Of a stretch of 63,704 bases of DNA, positions 28,466-37,687 are shown piece after piece. The notes under the pieces are model-generated. The model made no database searches. It was not told the DNA's origin and saw only the letters and a list, made by a program, of their open reading frames with translations. The translations under genes and the position numbers were made by a program. Source of the DNA: an uncultured Lactobacillus sp. (GTDB lineage Bacteria > Bacillota > Bacilli > Lactobacillales > Lactobacillaceae); assembly GCF_947367085.1 (NCBI RefSeq), contig NZ_CANBCP010000006.1, forward strand, positions 1 to 63,704, written 5' to 3'. The first letter of the stretch is position 1; every line of letters starts with the position of its first letter.

Positions 28466-28490
28466 AGCCACTGTAAAAGTGGCTTTCTTT
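28466..28490 (+). terminator. weak intrinsic terminator between walR and walK
   Basis: AGCCACT (28466-28472) and AGTGGCT (28478-28484) form a 7-bp stem followed by TTCTTT. It lies 8 bases after the walR stop and 12 before walK, so it may reduce the kinase-to-regulator ratio. Confidence 0.5.
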
Positions 28491-28501
28491 ATGCGTGAAA
28501 A

Positions 28502-30358
28502 ATGAAAAAGATAAAAAAAGTTTTTACTTCAATTAATTTTAAAATTGCGATGATTTTCATGTTGCTGCTGCTTGCAACAATTGAAATTGTTGGGGCTTAT
28601 TTTACGCGTCAGCTTGAACAAACATCGATTGAATCATTTGAAACATCAATTCAAATACCAAATACAATTAGCAATCAAATTTCGGCTCAGTTAAGCCGTA
28701 ATAATATTCAAAAAGCTAATCAGCAGCTTAATCGAATTGTTTCTAACTATAATAATAATGATGTAATTAGCTCAATTTCTGTCATTGATAATAAGGGCGT
28801 TATTCGAGCTGTTTCTAATTTAAATGACCAAAATAGGGTTGGTCAAAGAGCAACTAACGCGGATGTTAAAGATGTTTTATCTTCAGGTAAGCAAGTGTCT
28901 AAAGTTATTACTGATGATGGAAACTATATGCTCCAAATCACACCACTTACAGCAAGTAACGGCACTAACACGACAATTGGGGCTATTTCAGTGCGTGCTA
29001 GCATGCAGGGGGTTTTTAACAACATTAGAAATGTTTCTTTAGTATTTTTAACAGCTTCATTAGTAGCGGCTTTTTTAGGAGCAATTGTAGCTTTGATTAT
29101 TTCGCGTGCAATTACGCGTCCTATTGAAGAGATGCGTAAGCAGGCTTTACGTGTATCTGATGGAGATTATTCCGGTCATGTAAAAGTTTATGCCGATGAC
29201 GAATTGGGGCAATTGGCACGTGCTTTCAATACCTTGTCTGTACGAATTGAAAGAGCCCAGGAAGTTTCAGATAGTGAACGACGGCGACTAGATAACGTTT
29301 TAACCCATATGACGGATGGGGTTATTGCAACCGACCGGCATGGCAATATTACAATTATCAATGAAACCGCCCTTGATTTTTTAGGCAAGACTGAAAAAGA
29401 AGTTATTGGTGAACCAATTACAAAATTGCTGGGCTTAAAGGATGTTACGATTCAAGACTTGATGAGCAGTCAGCAAGAATTAATGGTGACCGTTAATGAA
29501 AATACGCCCGATGAGATGATTTTGCATGCTAACTTTTCACTGATTCAAAGAGTGACAGGCTTTGTGTCCGGTTTGGTTTGCGTTTTGCATGATATTACCG
29601 AACAACAAAAAAATGAGCGTGAACAGCAGCAATTCGTATCGAATGTTTCTCACGAATTGCGCACACCGCTCACAAGCTTACGTGCTTATGTCGAAGCTTT
29701 AAATGATGGCGCTTGGCAAGATCCTAATGTAGCGCCGCAATTTTTAGGCGTTATTCAAGATGAAACTCAGCGGATGATCAGGATGATTAATGACCTACTT
29801 AGCTTATCGCGCATGGATCGCGGGGTAGCTAAGATGGACCTTGAGTGGGTTAACTTTAATGATTTTGTCAGTCATGTTTTGAATCGTTTTGATATGATGA
29901 TAAAAACTGATGAAAAAGATAAAAAGAAGAGCAAGAAATACAGCATTAAAAGAGAATTCAGCAGTCAAGATTTGTGGGTTGAAATTGATACTGACAAAAT
30001 GATGCAGGTTATCGATAATATTATGAACAATGCAATTAAGTATTCTCCTGATGGTGGTGTAATTACAGTAAGATTATTGCAAGCAAATAAGCATATTATC
30101 TTAAGTATCTCTGACCAAGGTTTAGGTATTCCAAGAAAAGATCTAACTAAGATTTTTGATCGTTTTTATCGTGTAGATAAAGCGCGCTCACGTAAGCAAG
30201 GTGGAACTGGGCTTGGACTGGCAATTTCTAAAGAAATTGTTGAAGCTCACCATGGTCGTATTTGGGCTGATAGTGCTGAAGGAGAAGGTTCAACATTTTA
30301 TATTTCAATTCCTTATGAACCAATGACTGAGGAAGGAGACAGTTGGGATGAAGTCTAG
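28502..30358 (+). CDS. walK: sensor histidine kinase WalK (YycG/VicK)
   Basis: A 618-residue membrane kinase. TM1 is at about 13-32, followed by a ~145-residue extracellular sensor domain with the double-TM layout of lactobacillar WalK. TM2 is at about 181-203, HAMP at 204-256 and PAS at 262-370. HisKA has phospho-acceptor H384 in VSHELRTPLTSLRAY. The ATPase domain carries the N box (IMNNAIKYS), G1 (DQGLGIP) and G2 (GGTGLGLAIS). No clear ribosome site lies before ATG 28502, which follows a small hairpin after walR. Its end overlaps walH by 11 bases. Confidence 0.96.
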   Translation: MKKIKKVFTSINFKIAMIFMLLLLATIEIVGAYFTRQLEQTSIESFETSIQIPNTISNQISAQLSRNNIQKANQQLNRIVSNYNNNDVISSISVIDNKGVIRAVSNLNDQNRVGQRATNADVKDVLSSGKQVSKVITDDGNYMLQITPLTASNGTNTTIGAISVRASMQGVFNNIRNVSLVFLTASLVAAFLGAIVALIISRAITRPIEEMRKQALRVSDGDYSGHVKVYADDELGQLARAFNTLSVRIERAQEVSDSERRRLDNVLTHMTDGVIATDRHGNITIINETALDFLGKTEKEVIGEPITKLLGLKDVTIQDLMSSQQELMVTVNENTPDEMILHANFSLIQRVTGFVSGLVCVLHDITEQQKNEREQQQFVSNVSHELRTPLTSLRAYVEALNDGAWQDPNVAPQFLGVIQDETQRMIRMINDLLSLSRMDRGVAKMDLEWVNFNDFVSHVLNRFDMMIKTDEKDKKKSKKYSIKREFSSQDLWVEIDTDKMMQVIDNIMNNAIKYSPDGGVITVRLLQANKHIILSISDQGLGIPRKDLTKIFDRFYRVDKARSRKQGGTGLGLAISKEIVEAHHGRIWADSAEGEGSTFYISIPYEPMTEEGDSWDEV

Positions 30359-31682
30359 AGAAAAAATTGGACGCTTAATTTTACGTTTGAGCTTGATCTT
30401 CATGGTCTTACTTTCCATCGTCTTATCAGCACTTATTTGGGGGTCAGACTCACGTTTTTCTAGAATTGAGCAAACGTCTAGTCGAACAGCCAATAAAGAT
30501 ATCGGCCAAAAGTCACTGCGAGATATTTATGTGCCAACACAAGTTTTTTATTATCGCAATAACAAAATGTACCAAGTCTATGACGGAAAAAACAACTTAC
30601 CTCTTGAATTTACTAAGATTACTGAATCTTTAACTCAAAATCAGGTAAATTTAGTCAGCACCAAAGCACAAAACTACCGCCAAATGTTAAACAAGCGTGA
30701 ATACATGCAGCTGACTTACCCTGATCAAGTCACGATGCCCTTATTTTTAACCAAGTTATCAAAAGCTGATAGTCGAGAATTTAACCGTTTCTTTGTCCCA
30801 ATTAAGGATTCACATTATCTATATTTAGGTAATGATATTAATAACCATCTTTACAGAATTAATACTAAGAACTTGTCTTTTAAACGACTGTATCGGCATG
30901 TTAAAAATGCTAATACTAAGATTGAGGTCTCTTTAAGTAAACTCAAAGATGGCTATAGTGTAATTTATGAAAATTCACCACAGATGCAGACCTATAGCTA
31001 TTTGACTTATCAAGAATCCGATTCTTACTTTGTTTATCGCTTGCTTGGGTCTGGCTCACCTGCTCAAAGAAATACAGGCAATACCGTGATTTATTCCAAT
31101 GGTAGCTATCAAAGACTGATTGCTGCTAAAAAGACGCACAACTACGAATTTGTTGATTACCAACAAAATAAGGTGCCTAAATTAATGACGACTCGTTTGA
31201 TGGAGAGCTTATATTATGTTCGAAAGATTGGCTTATCTGAGCCTGATTTACGCTTTTTTGACGCAGATAAGGATGTCTTTGTTTACCAAAACTTCGTAGA
31301 AGAATATCCAATCTTTTTGCCTGGACGCTATAATGCTCGTGCTCAAGTAAGATTTGCCTCAAATGGGATGACTATTAACTTCAATAGCTTAGATTTGCAA
31401 ATCCCAGTTCCAACCACTGGCAGTAAAAAGACGCTAGAGCCGACCAATAAAGCTATTGAAAAATTAGAGCAAGCAGGTTATAAAAAGTCTGAAATTGAGA
31501 AAATCGTAATTGGTTACACCATTCAAAAGCCAAAAGATAATAAGGATAATTTAGTTGATTTAGAGCCAACTTATTATGTCAAAATCAATAATGAGTGGCA
31601 GTCAATTAACGATTGGCTTAATATGGATGTCAAAATTGACCCACAAGGAAATCTTAAGGAGGGACTAGTAGATGGACTTTAA
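30348..31682 (+). CDS. walH: WalK regulator WalH (YycH)
   Basis: A 444-residue membrane-anchored extracytoplasmic protein. One N-terminal TM (about 14-32, LILRLSLIFMVLLSIVLSAL) and the rest outside, with the KIVIGYTIQ and YYVKINNEW segments of the YycH C-terminal domain. In Bacillus YycH and YycI form a complex with the WalK membrane segments and restrain it. Overlaps walK (11 bases) and walI (11 bases), so all are coupled. Length is in the family range. Confidence 0.92.
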   Translation: MKSREKIGRLILRLSLIFMVLLSIVLSALIWGSDSRFSRIEQTSSRTANKDIGQKSLRDIYVPTQVFYYRNNKMYQVYDGKNNLPLEFTKITESLTQNQVNLVSTKAQNYRQMLNKREYMQLTYPDQVTMPLFLTKLSKADSREFNRFFVPIKDSHYLYLGNDINNHLYRINTKNLSFKRLYRHVKNANTKIEVSLSKLKDGYSVIYENSPQMQTYSYLTYQESDSYFVYRLLGSGSPAQRNTGNTVIYSNGSYQRLIAAKKTHNYEFVDYQQNKVPKLMTTRLMESLYYVRKIGLSEPDLRFFDADKDVFVYQNFVEEYPIFLPGRYNARAQVRFASNGMTINFNSLDLQIPVPTTGSKKTLEPTNKAIEKLEQAGYKKSEIEKIVIGYTIQKPKDNKDNLVDLEPTYYVKINNEWQSINDWLNMDVKIDPQGNLKEGLVDGL

Positions 31683-32508
31683 ACGCATTGAATGGATCTT
31701 CTTAGTAGTATTTATAGGAATTAATATTTTCCTTGGTATCGAAATTTTCCAAACGCCGACTTTGTTAAGTAATAGCCATACCACTACTCCGACAGATTTA
31801 ACCTCTGAGATGGCTAACGATAATATTTCCTTGCCTAAATTGAGTGACCAACAAGGAGATGGTTATTATTTAGCGGCTAAAGTCAACAATGATTGGACCA
31901 ATAAAGCTAATAAGCAAATTAGTGTCGATGCTGATGTTTCGACTTCTGATGGGATGTTGACGGTGATTTTAGATCATCCAGTAACCATCAGCCATAAAGC
32001 AGATAAGATGATGAAAGACATTGAAAAATTCAAAGATAATCCTAAAAATGTCTATCATGGCTCTGATTACAGTTTTGTACCAGAACTTTCCAGCACTGGC
32101 GAATATAGTTTTGCTCAAAAAAATAGCTATGGCGAAATTTTTTCAACTGCAGCTCGGCTTCATATTACGGTTAAAGACCATCAGATCGTTTCTTATACTC
32201 AGCGCTATGTTGGTAATGCTACTCCAGTGCGTGAAAGGCAGACGACAATTAGTGAAAAGGCCGCTGTTGGTTCTTTATATACCTATAGTGAATTGCCGAA
32301 TGATTCAAAAGTAGTTTGGGTTCATTTTGCATATAGTAAGCTAATTGAGGTGCGCGGCAGTCGAATTTTCTTACCAACATGGGTAGTAGCTATTCAAAAT
32401 AACAATACTAAGACAGTGACAATTAAAAGAGTAAATGCCTTTAATGGTAACATTTTGCAAAATAACACTATTTCTGAAGATAAAGAAGATAATAAGTCAA
32501 ATGATTAA
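31672..32508 (+). CDS. walI: WalK regulator WalI (YycI)
   Basis: A 278-residue membrane-anchored protein with one N-terminal TM (FLVVFIGINIFLGIEIFQ, about 9-26) and a long extracytoplasmic YycH/YycI-like domain (YTYSELPNDSKVVWVHFAYS, LPTWVVAIQ). Partner of WalH in modulating WalK. Start overlaps walH and the stop lies 12 bases before walJ. Confidence 0.9.
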   Translation: MDFKRIEWIFLVVFIGINIFLGIEIFQTPTLLSNSHTTTPTDLTSEMANDNISLPKLSDQQGDGYYLAAKVNNDWTNKANKQISVDADVSTSDGMLTVILDHPVTISHKADKMMKDIEKFKDNPKNVYHGSDYSFVPELSSTGEYSFAQKNSYGEIFSTAARLHITVKDHQIVSYTQRYVGNATPVRERQTTISEKAAVGSLYTYSELPNDSKVVWVHFAYSKLIEVRGSRIFLPTWVVAIQNNNTKTVTIKRVNAFNGNILQNNTISEDKEDNKSND

Positions 32509-32520
32509 GGAGAAGATTTT

Positions 32521-33318
32521 GTGCGCGTTTCAGTATTAGCTAGTGGCTCAACCGGAAATACAACTTTAATTGAAACTAATGACCATAAAATTTTGATGGA
32601 TGCCGGTGTTTCAGGCAAAAAGACCAAAGATCTTTTAGCGCAAGTTGGCGTTGATATCACTGATATTGATATGGTTTTTTTAAGTCACGATCATACTGAC
32701 CATTCAGGAGGTCTCGGAGTACTTATGCGTAGGTATCCGCAAATTAATGCCTTTGCGAATTCTGGAACTTGGCAATATCTTATTGATACAAATAAAATTG
32801 GTAAGTTGCCAGTTGAACAGATTAATACTTTTGAATCAGGAAAAACTAGAACTTTTGGGGACTTAGAAGTGACTAGCTTTGCCACAAGCCATGATGCCGC
32901 CGAGCCACAATATTATGTTTTTACTAGTGGTGGCAAAAGATTTGCTTGTTTGACTGATACGGGCTATGTTTCAAATATAGTTAAAGATGAAATTCAAGAT
33001 GCTGATGGCTATTTGATGGAGTTTAACTACGATAATATGATGCTTAGAAATGGTCCATATTCTTGGTCTTTAAAACAGCGCATCATGTCTGATGTAGGGC
33101 ATTTGTCTAATGCTCAAGCAGGGCAAGTCTTGCTTGATGTAGTTTCTTCAAAAACTAAGCACATTTTTTTAGCTCACCGCAGTCAACATAACAATACTGA
33201 GCTTTTGGCACATGAAACAGCTTATGAAATGTTAGAAGATGGCGACGCTAATCTACCTGCAGATGTCAAAATTATGGATACTCAAGCAAGTCGGCCGACG
33301 GCTTTGTTAGAAATTTAA
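32521..33318 (+). CDS. walJ: metallo-beta-lactamase-fold protein WalJ (YycJ/VicX)
   Basis: A 265-residue cytoplasmic MBL-fold hydrolase. The zinc motif is LSHDHTDHSGG at about 57-67, with further ligands in DTGYVS, MEFNYD, GHLSN and LAHRSQHNN. The family is predicted to be a 5'-3' nuclease and YycJ/VicX affects DNA-replication/wall phenotypes in relatives. Start is GTG 32521 after AAGGAGAAG. Last gene of the wal operon proper; htrA follows after 79 bases. Confidence 0.92.
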   Translation: MRVSVLASGSTGNTTLIETNDHKILMDAGVSGKKTKDLLAQVGVDITDIDMVFLSHDHTDHSGGLGVLMRRYPQINAFANSGTWQYLIDTNKIGKLPVEQINTFESGKTRTFGDLEVTSFATSHDAAEPQYYVFTSGGKRFACLTDTGYVSNIVKDEIQDADGYLMEFNYDNMMLRNGPYSWSLKQRIMSDVGHLSNAQAGQVLLDVVSSKTKHIFLAHRSQHNNTELLAHETAYEMLEDGDANLPADVKIMDTQASRPTALLEI

Positions 33319-33397
33319 TTTTTACCATAGATTTGTTCACAATTTATTCAAATTTACTATTTATCCTTAGATTGTATATAGAAGGAGAAATTGCATT

Positions 33398-34651
33398 ATG
33401 AATCCAGATAATAAAAACAATCAAGTAAACTCTAAAAAAAATACTCTAGTTAAAACTGGGATTGTCAGTGTAGTAGCAGGGCTACTTGGCGGAGGAATCG
33501 CTTATGCTGGTTTATCACAAGTCAACAATAACGATTCAAATAATGCTCCACAAACTGCTGTGGTGCAGCCTACTAAGTCATCCAAGTCCAGTAGTAATAA
33601 CTCTCAGATGACAAATGCATTTAATGATGTTAAAGCTTCAGTTGTATCTGTAATCAACTTAAAACGTCAATCTGCACGCTCAAGTAGTTCTGATGAAGAT
33701 TTGTTTAATAGCTTGTTTGGAGATTCAAACTCATCATCTTCTTCAAGTTCAAATAGTAAAAAGGCTAACTTGGAAACATATAGTGAAGGCTCGGGCGTAA
33801 TTTACATGAAGTCAAATGGTAAGGGCTATATTGTTACTAACAATCACGTAGTATCTGGTAGTGACGCAATTCAAGTGGTTTTAAGCAATGGCAAAAAAGT
33901 ATCTGCCAAAAAAGTTGGTAGCGATGCAGAAACTGACTTAGCCGTTTTAACAATAGATTCTAAATACGTAACTCAAACCGCACAATTTGGTTCATCTAAG
34001 AATTTACAACCAGGTCAGCAAGTTATTGCCGTAGGATCACCTTTGGGAAGTGAATATGCTACTAGTGTTACTCAAGGAATTATTTCTGCTAAAAACAGAA
34101 CGATCAGTGTCCCTGACGAAAATGGAAATGCGACAACCCAAGCTACTGTTATCCAAACAGATGCCGCAATTAATCCAGGAAACTCTGGTGGACCATTAGT
34201 AAATATGCAAGGCCAAGTTATTGGGATTAACTCAATGAAGCTTTCTCAATCAACTGATGGAACTGCAGTTGAAGGGATGGGCTTTGCAATTCCTAGTGAC
34301 GAAGTTGTTTCGATTATTAACCAATTAGTCAAAAATGGTAAGATTGACCGTCCGCAATTAGGCATTAGAGTCGTTTCTGTTAACGAGTTAACTGAATATG
34401 GTAGACGAAAGCTCAACTTGCCTTCAAGCGTTAAAAGCGGCGTTTATGTCGCTTCTGTAAGCAGTAATGGTAGTGCAGCTAAAGGTGGGATGAAAGCGCG
34501 CGATATCATTACTAAAATTGATGGTAAAGAAATTAATGACGTAGTATCTTTGCACACAACTTTATACAGCCACAAGATTGGTCAAACTATCCAAGTTCAA
34601 GTTTTGCGTAACGGTAAGACCCAAAATCTGAACATCACATTGAAAAAATAA
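33398..34651 (+). CDS. htrA: HtrA-type membrane serine protease
   Basis: A 417-residue trypsin-like DegP/HtrA protease. A TM anchor lies at about 18-40 (LVKTGIVSVVAGLLGGGIAYAGL). A Ser/Asn-rich linker follows. The catalytic triad is H150 (NNHVV), D180 (ETDLAVL) and S263 (NPGNSGGPLV). One PDZ domain is at about 325-410 (LGIRVVSV, GMKARDIITKIDGK). It degrades misfolded exported proteins at the outer face of the membrane. Position after walJ is conserved in Lactobacillales. A separate promoter is likely in the 79-base gap. Confidence 0.95.
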   Translation: MNPDNKNNQVNSKKNTLVKTGIVSVVAGLLGGGIAYAGLSQVNNNDSNNAPQTAVVQPTKSSKSSSNNSQMTNAFNDVKASVVSVINLKRQSARSSSSDEDLFNSLFGDSNSSSSSSSNSKKANLETYSEGSGVIYMKSNGKGYIVTNNHVVSGSDAIQVVLSNGKKVSAKKVGSDAETDLAVLTIDSKYVTQTAQFGSSKNLQPGQQVIAVGSPLGSEYATSVTQGIISAKNRTISVPDENGNATTQATVIQTDAAINPGNSGGPLVNMQGQVIGINSMKLSQSTDGTAVEGMGFAIPSDEVVSIINQLVKNGKIDRPQLGIRVVSVNELTEYGRRKLNLPSSVKSGVYVASVSSNGSAAKGGMKARDIITKIDGKEINDVVSLHTTLYSHKIGQTIQVQVLRNGKTQNLNITLKK

Positions 34652-34681
34652 AATAGATAATGTTATCGATTGATCGTAAAT

Positions 34682-34730
34682 AAGCCATGAATTAGTAGCT
34701 TGAAAGCGCTAATCATGGCTTTTTACATAT
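34682..34730 (+). terminator. htrA terminator
   Basis: AAGCCATGAATTAG pairs with CTAATCATGGCTT (around 34707-34723) across a 10-base loop, followed by a T run. Confidence 0.8.
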
Positions 34731-34787
34731 AAAAAAGTTGTGAAACTGAAAATAGTTCGGAATATAGGCTTGTCAAGAAAACCACAG

Positions 34788-35132
34788 ATATCCACGGCTT
34801 GTGGGTAACTGTGGAAAACTCTGTGGATTGTGCATAAACTCCTGATTTTGGTTTGGGATAAAATGTGGAAAACTTGTGGATTGTGTGTAAACCAATTTTA
34901 TTAAAAAGTATGTTAAAACATCCGTTCAACGCATTAGACTGGGATTTGTAACCAAAAGTTTGTAAAAAGACCAAAATATTTGACAAATGTGGAATAAGTT
35001 TTTTGAAAAAATTTTTTCACTCAAGCAAACTACAATTTATAGTAACGAACAGATCTTTGCCCCAAAATATTGATTAACTTAATCCACAGTTTGGGGATAA
35101 GTCTTGTGGACGAGATGTCAATTTGAGGATAA
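34788..35132. promoter_or_regulatory. cluster of DnaA-box-like 9-mers
   Basis: Seven 9-mers differ at one base from the DnaA box TTATCCACA or its complement: 34800-34808, 34810-34818, 34829-34837, 34864-34872, 35080-35088, 35092-35100 and 35124-35132. At least five more differ at two. None is exact. Two near-identical 29-30-base direct repeats (34810-34839 and 34864-34892) carry three boxes each. An AT-rich tract (34988-35030) lies between the two groups of boxes. No gene fits in this gap. It could be a DnaA-titrating or accessory replication site. Confidence 0.5.
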
Positions 35133-35159
35133 AATGTTAGAGATAGTAAAGGAGTTTTT

Positions 35160-35639
35160 ATGAATATCAAGATTGTTTGTGTTGGAAAGCTTAAAGAAAA
35201 ATATTTTAAAGATGGAATTGCTGAATACATGAAGCGCATGGATCGGTATGCCAAAATGAAGATTATTGAAGTTCCAGACGAAAAAGCCCCCGAAAAGCTT
35301 AGTCCTGCTGAAATGGAGCAGGTTAAGCAAGTCGAAGGCGAGCGAATACTAAGTAAAATTAAAGATAAAGAGTACGTTTTTGTAACTGCAATTAAGGGCA
35401 AGCAGCGTACCAGTGAAGAATTTGCAAAAGAAATCCAAGATCTAGCAACATATGGGCACTCTGATATTACGTTTGTAATTGGTGGAAGTTTAGGTACCAG
35501 TTCCGCAGTTAATAAGCGTGCTGATGATCTGATTTCTTTTGGTAAATTTACTATGCCACATCAATTGATGCGACTAGTGCTGAGCGAACAGATTTATCGT
35601 GCATTTATGATTAATAATGGAAGTCCGTATCATAAATAA
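35160..35639 (+). CDS. rlmH: 23S rRNA pseudouridine-1915 methyltransferase RlmH
   Basis: A 159-residue SPOUT methyltransferase that N3-methylates pseudouridine 1915 in 23S rRNA of assembled ribosomes. N-terminus [20 protein letters not shown] and the knot motifs [10 protein letters not shown] (about 101-110) and [11 protein letters not shown]...GSPYHK are family hallmarks; the C-terminal YHK is complete. AAAGGAG precedes the ATG. It ends 17 bases before the convergent ecf genes with no terminator visible between. Confidence 0.97.
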   Translation: MNIKIVCVGKLKEKYFKDGIAEYMKRMDRYAKMKIIEVPDEKAPEKLSPAEMEQVKQVEGERILSKIKDKEYVFVTAIKGKQRTSEEFAKEIQDLATYGHSDITFVIGGSLGTSSAVNKRADDLISFGKFTMPHQLMRLVLSEQIYRAFMINNGSPYHK

Positions 35640-35656
35640 AGTTCCCCAACTGAATA

Positions 35657-36313
35657 TCAAATATATAAAAAGAATAAGATTGGTTGAAAGCTAATAAGCA
35701 GCAGGATAAAGAGTAACCAGTCTTTTTTTGTTAAAGCAATTGGATCAATAATGCTTCTAGCTTGAGTTTCGCGAAATCCATGAGCCTGCATGGCATCATT
35801 TAAGCCGTCAGCCCAAGAAATGGCGGATAAGATGGCCTTAAAATATAGGCGTGGAGAGTAAAACGATAGGTTCATTGCGCGCATCTGACCAGCGGCATGA
35901 ATTCTTTTAACTTCTTGACCAATCTTAGGTAAGACATTAAAAGCTGCTAGTGTTCCATAAGCAAATTTAGTTGGTAGGTGCATATTTTGCTCAAGACTAC
36001 GACTTAATTGCGTTGCTGTAGTTGTTTTAGTTAAGCAAGCTCCCAAAAATACGAAGGTATAAAGCCTGCTAAACAGTGTCCAAGCGTAGATTAAGTCGTG
36101 GGCAGGTGAATAGTAGTAAATTGCAATAAAAATAGCTATCGCTGCAATTAAGGGGACAAAAATTAGACCCAACAGCTCTTTTAATGAAACCCGGTGGATG
36201 AATAAATAAATTAAAGATATAAAAATCAAAATTAAGTTTGCGAGCAAGTTTGCCTTAAGCGAAACTTCAAGTGAAATAATCAAAACTAGAAATAGTTTTA
36301 AGCTTGGATTCAT
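35657..36313 (-). CDS. ykoC: ECF transporter T component (YkoC-like)
   Basis: A 218-residue membrane protein of the CbiQ/EcfT family. It has five to six hydrophobic segments. Its coupling helices carry the family's Ala-Arg-Gly-like motifs, here MRAMN near residue 145 and HGFRETQAR near 180. It couples the substrate-binding YkoE-like protein to the double ATPase encoded just upstream (9-base gap). Third gene of a TPP-riboswitch operon, so thiamine or its hydroxymethylpyrimidine precursor is the likely cargo. Confidence 0.87.
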   Translation of the reverse strand: MNPSLKLFLVLIISLEVSLKANLLANLILIFISLIYLFIHRVSLKELLGLIFVPLIAAIAIFIAIYYYSPAHDLIYAWTLFSRLYTFVFLGACLTKTTTATQLSRSLEQNMHLPTKFAYGTLAAFNVLPKIGQEVKRIHAAGQMRAMNLSFYSPRLYFKAILSAISWADGLNDAMQAHGFRETQARSIIDPIALTKKDWLLFILLLISFQPILFFLYI

Positions 36314-36322
36314 AAAGGCCTC

Positions 36323-37687
36323 CTAATGGCTGACGTATGTTAATTTTTTATCTCTTAGATGCAAATGATAGTCACAAAGTTCGCTAATATTGTTAAATTG
36401 GTGACTGATGACAATTAAGCTTTTGGTTTGACTTAAATAATATTTTTTCAAAAATGAAATCACCTCTTGGCTGCTAGCTAAATCTAAGCCAGCAAAGGGC
36501 TCATCTAAAAGTAAAACATCGGGGTTGGCAAGGACCATCAGCAAGACTTGGAATTTCTTTTTTTGCCCACCAGAAAGTGAATATACTACTTGATCGCGCC
36601 GGTTTAACCCCCAGCTTTTTAAAATATGTTGGATTTTTTCTTCATTGAGTAAACTGTTAGCATTATGTTTTAGCGAAAAGTCAATTTCTTCCCCGACTGT
36701 CACCATTAAGAATTGATCGTCAGAATTTTGAAAGACTTGGCTAACGTTGCGTAAATATTTTTTGGCCTTTAATTTTTTGACTTCTTTATTTTGATAGCTT
36801 AACGAACCATTATAAGCTAATAATTTAGTTAGTACTTTAAATAATGAACTTTTACCTGCTCCATTTTCGCCTGTTAATAAAACACTGGAATTTTGGGGGA
36901 GGTAGAAGTTGCTTTTAGCAACTAAAGTTTTTTCCTGAACATAGGATAGATTCCTGCTTGCAAATACGAGATTTTCTTTAGCGGGTATTTTGAAAGCTAA
37001 TTCCATTTTAGATTTAGGACTAAAGAGAGTTCGAGTTTCAGTTTCATCAGCTAAGGCCAAAGTTTTATTTTTGAAAAGGTAGACTTGATCGCACATGTCT
37101 TGATAACCATCTAAGTTGTGATCGACGGCGATGATAGTGCAGCCGTAATTTTTAAAAGTAAGCAGCTGTTTTTGTAGAAACTCACGATTACGTTGATCGC
37201 AGCTAGCAAAAGCTTCGTCTAATAAAAGTAAATCAGGTTTCATTGCTAAAGCGACGGCAAAAGCGATTCTTTGTTTTTCTCCACCTGATAAGTTGACAAT
37301 CTTTTTGTGCAAAAGATCCGAAATGTTAGTAACTGTTGCGACCTCTTTGATAGTTTTTAAAGCGCGGGCGCGGCTGATTTGTAAGTTTTCTAAAGTGAAG
37401 ACTAGTTCTTGGTAAGCAGTTGCCATTGTAAATTGGCGGTCTGAATTCTGAAAAACCATTGACCATTTACAAGGAACATTTTCTATTTGACCGCCGATAA
37501 TTTTACCTTGCAAATTCAAGCCAGCAATAAGTCTTAAAAGCGTTGATTTGCCGCAACCTGTCGGTCCCGTGATTAGTGAAAAACCACCCCGAGGGATGGT
37601 TAAGTTAATATCATTTAAAATGGGTTTGTTTTTATCATAGCCAAAACTTAAATGGCTAATCTTGAGTGGTTTGTAGGTTGATGACAT
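36323..37687 (-). CDS. ykoD: ECF transporter fused double ATPase (YkoD-like)
   Basis: A 454-residue protein with two complete ABC ATPase domains in one chain. Domain 1 (about 8-225) has Walker A GPTGCGKST, signature LSGGEKQRIAFAVAL and Walker B DLLLLDEAF. Domain 2 (about 245-450) has [22 protein letters not shown] and DVLLLDEPFAG. It forms the motor of an ECF importer. Start overlaps the S-component gene by 32 bases, so they are coupled. Fused ATPases of this length are typical of YkoD. Confidence 0.92.
   Translation of the reverse strand: MSSTYKPLKISHLSFGYDKNKPILNDINLTIPRGGFSLITGPTGCGKSTLLRLIAGLNLQGKIIGGQIENVPCKWSMVFQNSDRQFTMATAYQELVFTLENLQISRARALKTIKEVATVTNISDLLHKKIVNLSGGEKQRIAFAVALAMKPDLLLLDEAFASCDQRNREFLQKQLLTFKNYGCTIIAVDHNLDGYQDMCDQVYLFKNKTLALADETETRTLFSPKSKMELAFKIPAKENLVFASRNLSYVQEKTLVAKSNFYLPQNSSVLLTGENGAGKSSLFKVLTKLLAYNGSLSYQNKEVKKLKAKKYLRNVSQVFQNSDDQFLMVTVGEEIDFSLKHNANSLLNEEKIQHILKSWGLNRRDQVVYSLSGGQKKKFQVLLMVLANPDVLLLDEPFAGLDLASSQEVISFLKKYYLSQTKSLIVISHQFNNISELCDYHLHLRDKKLTYVSH

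Noticed and set aside
34701-34714. cre-like TGAAAGCGCTAATC downstream of htrA
   Set aside because: It lies within the terminator hairpin of htrA and has no promoter nearby.
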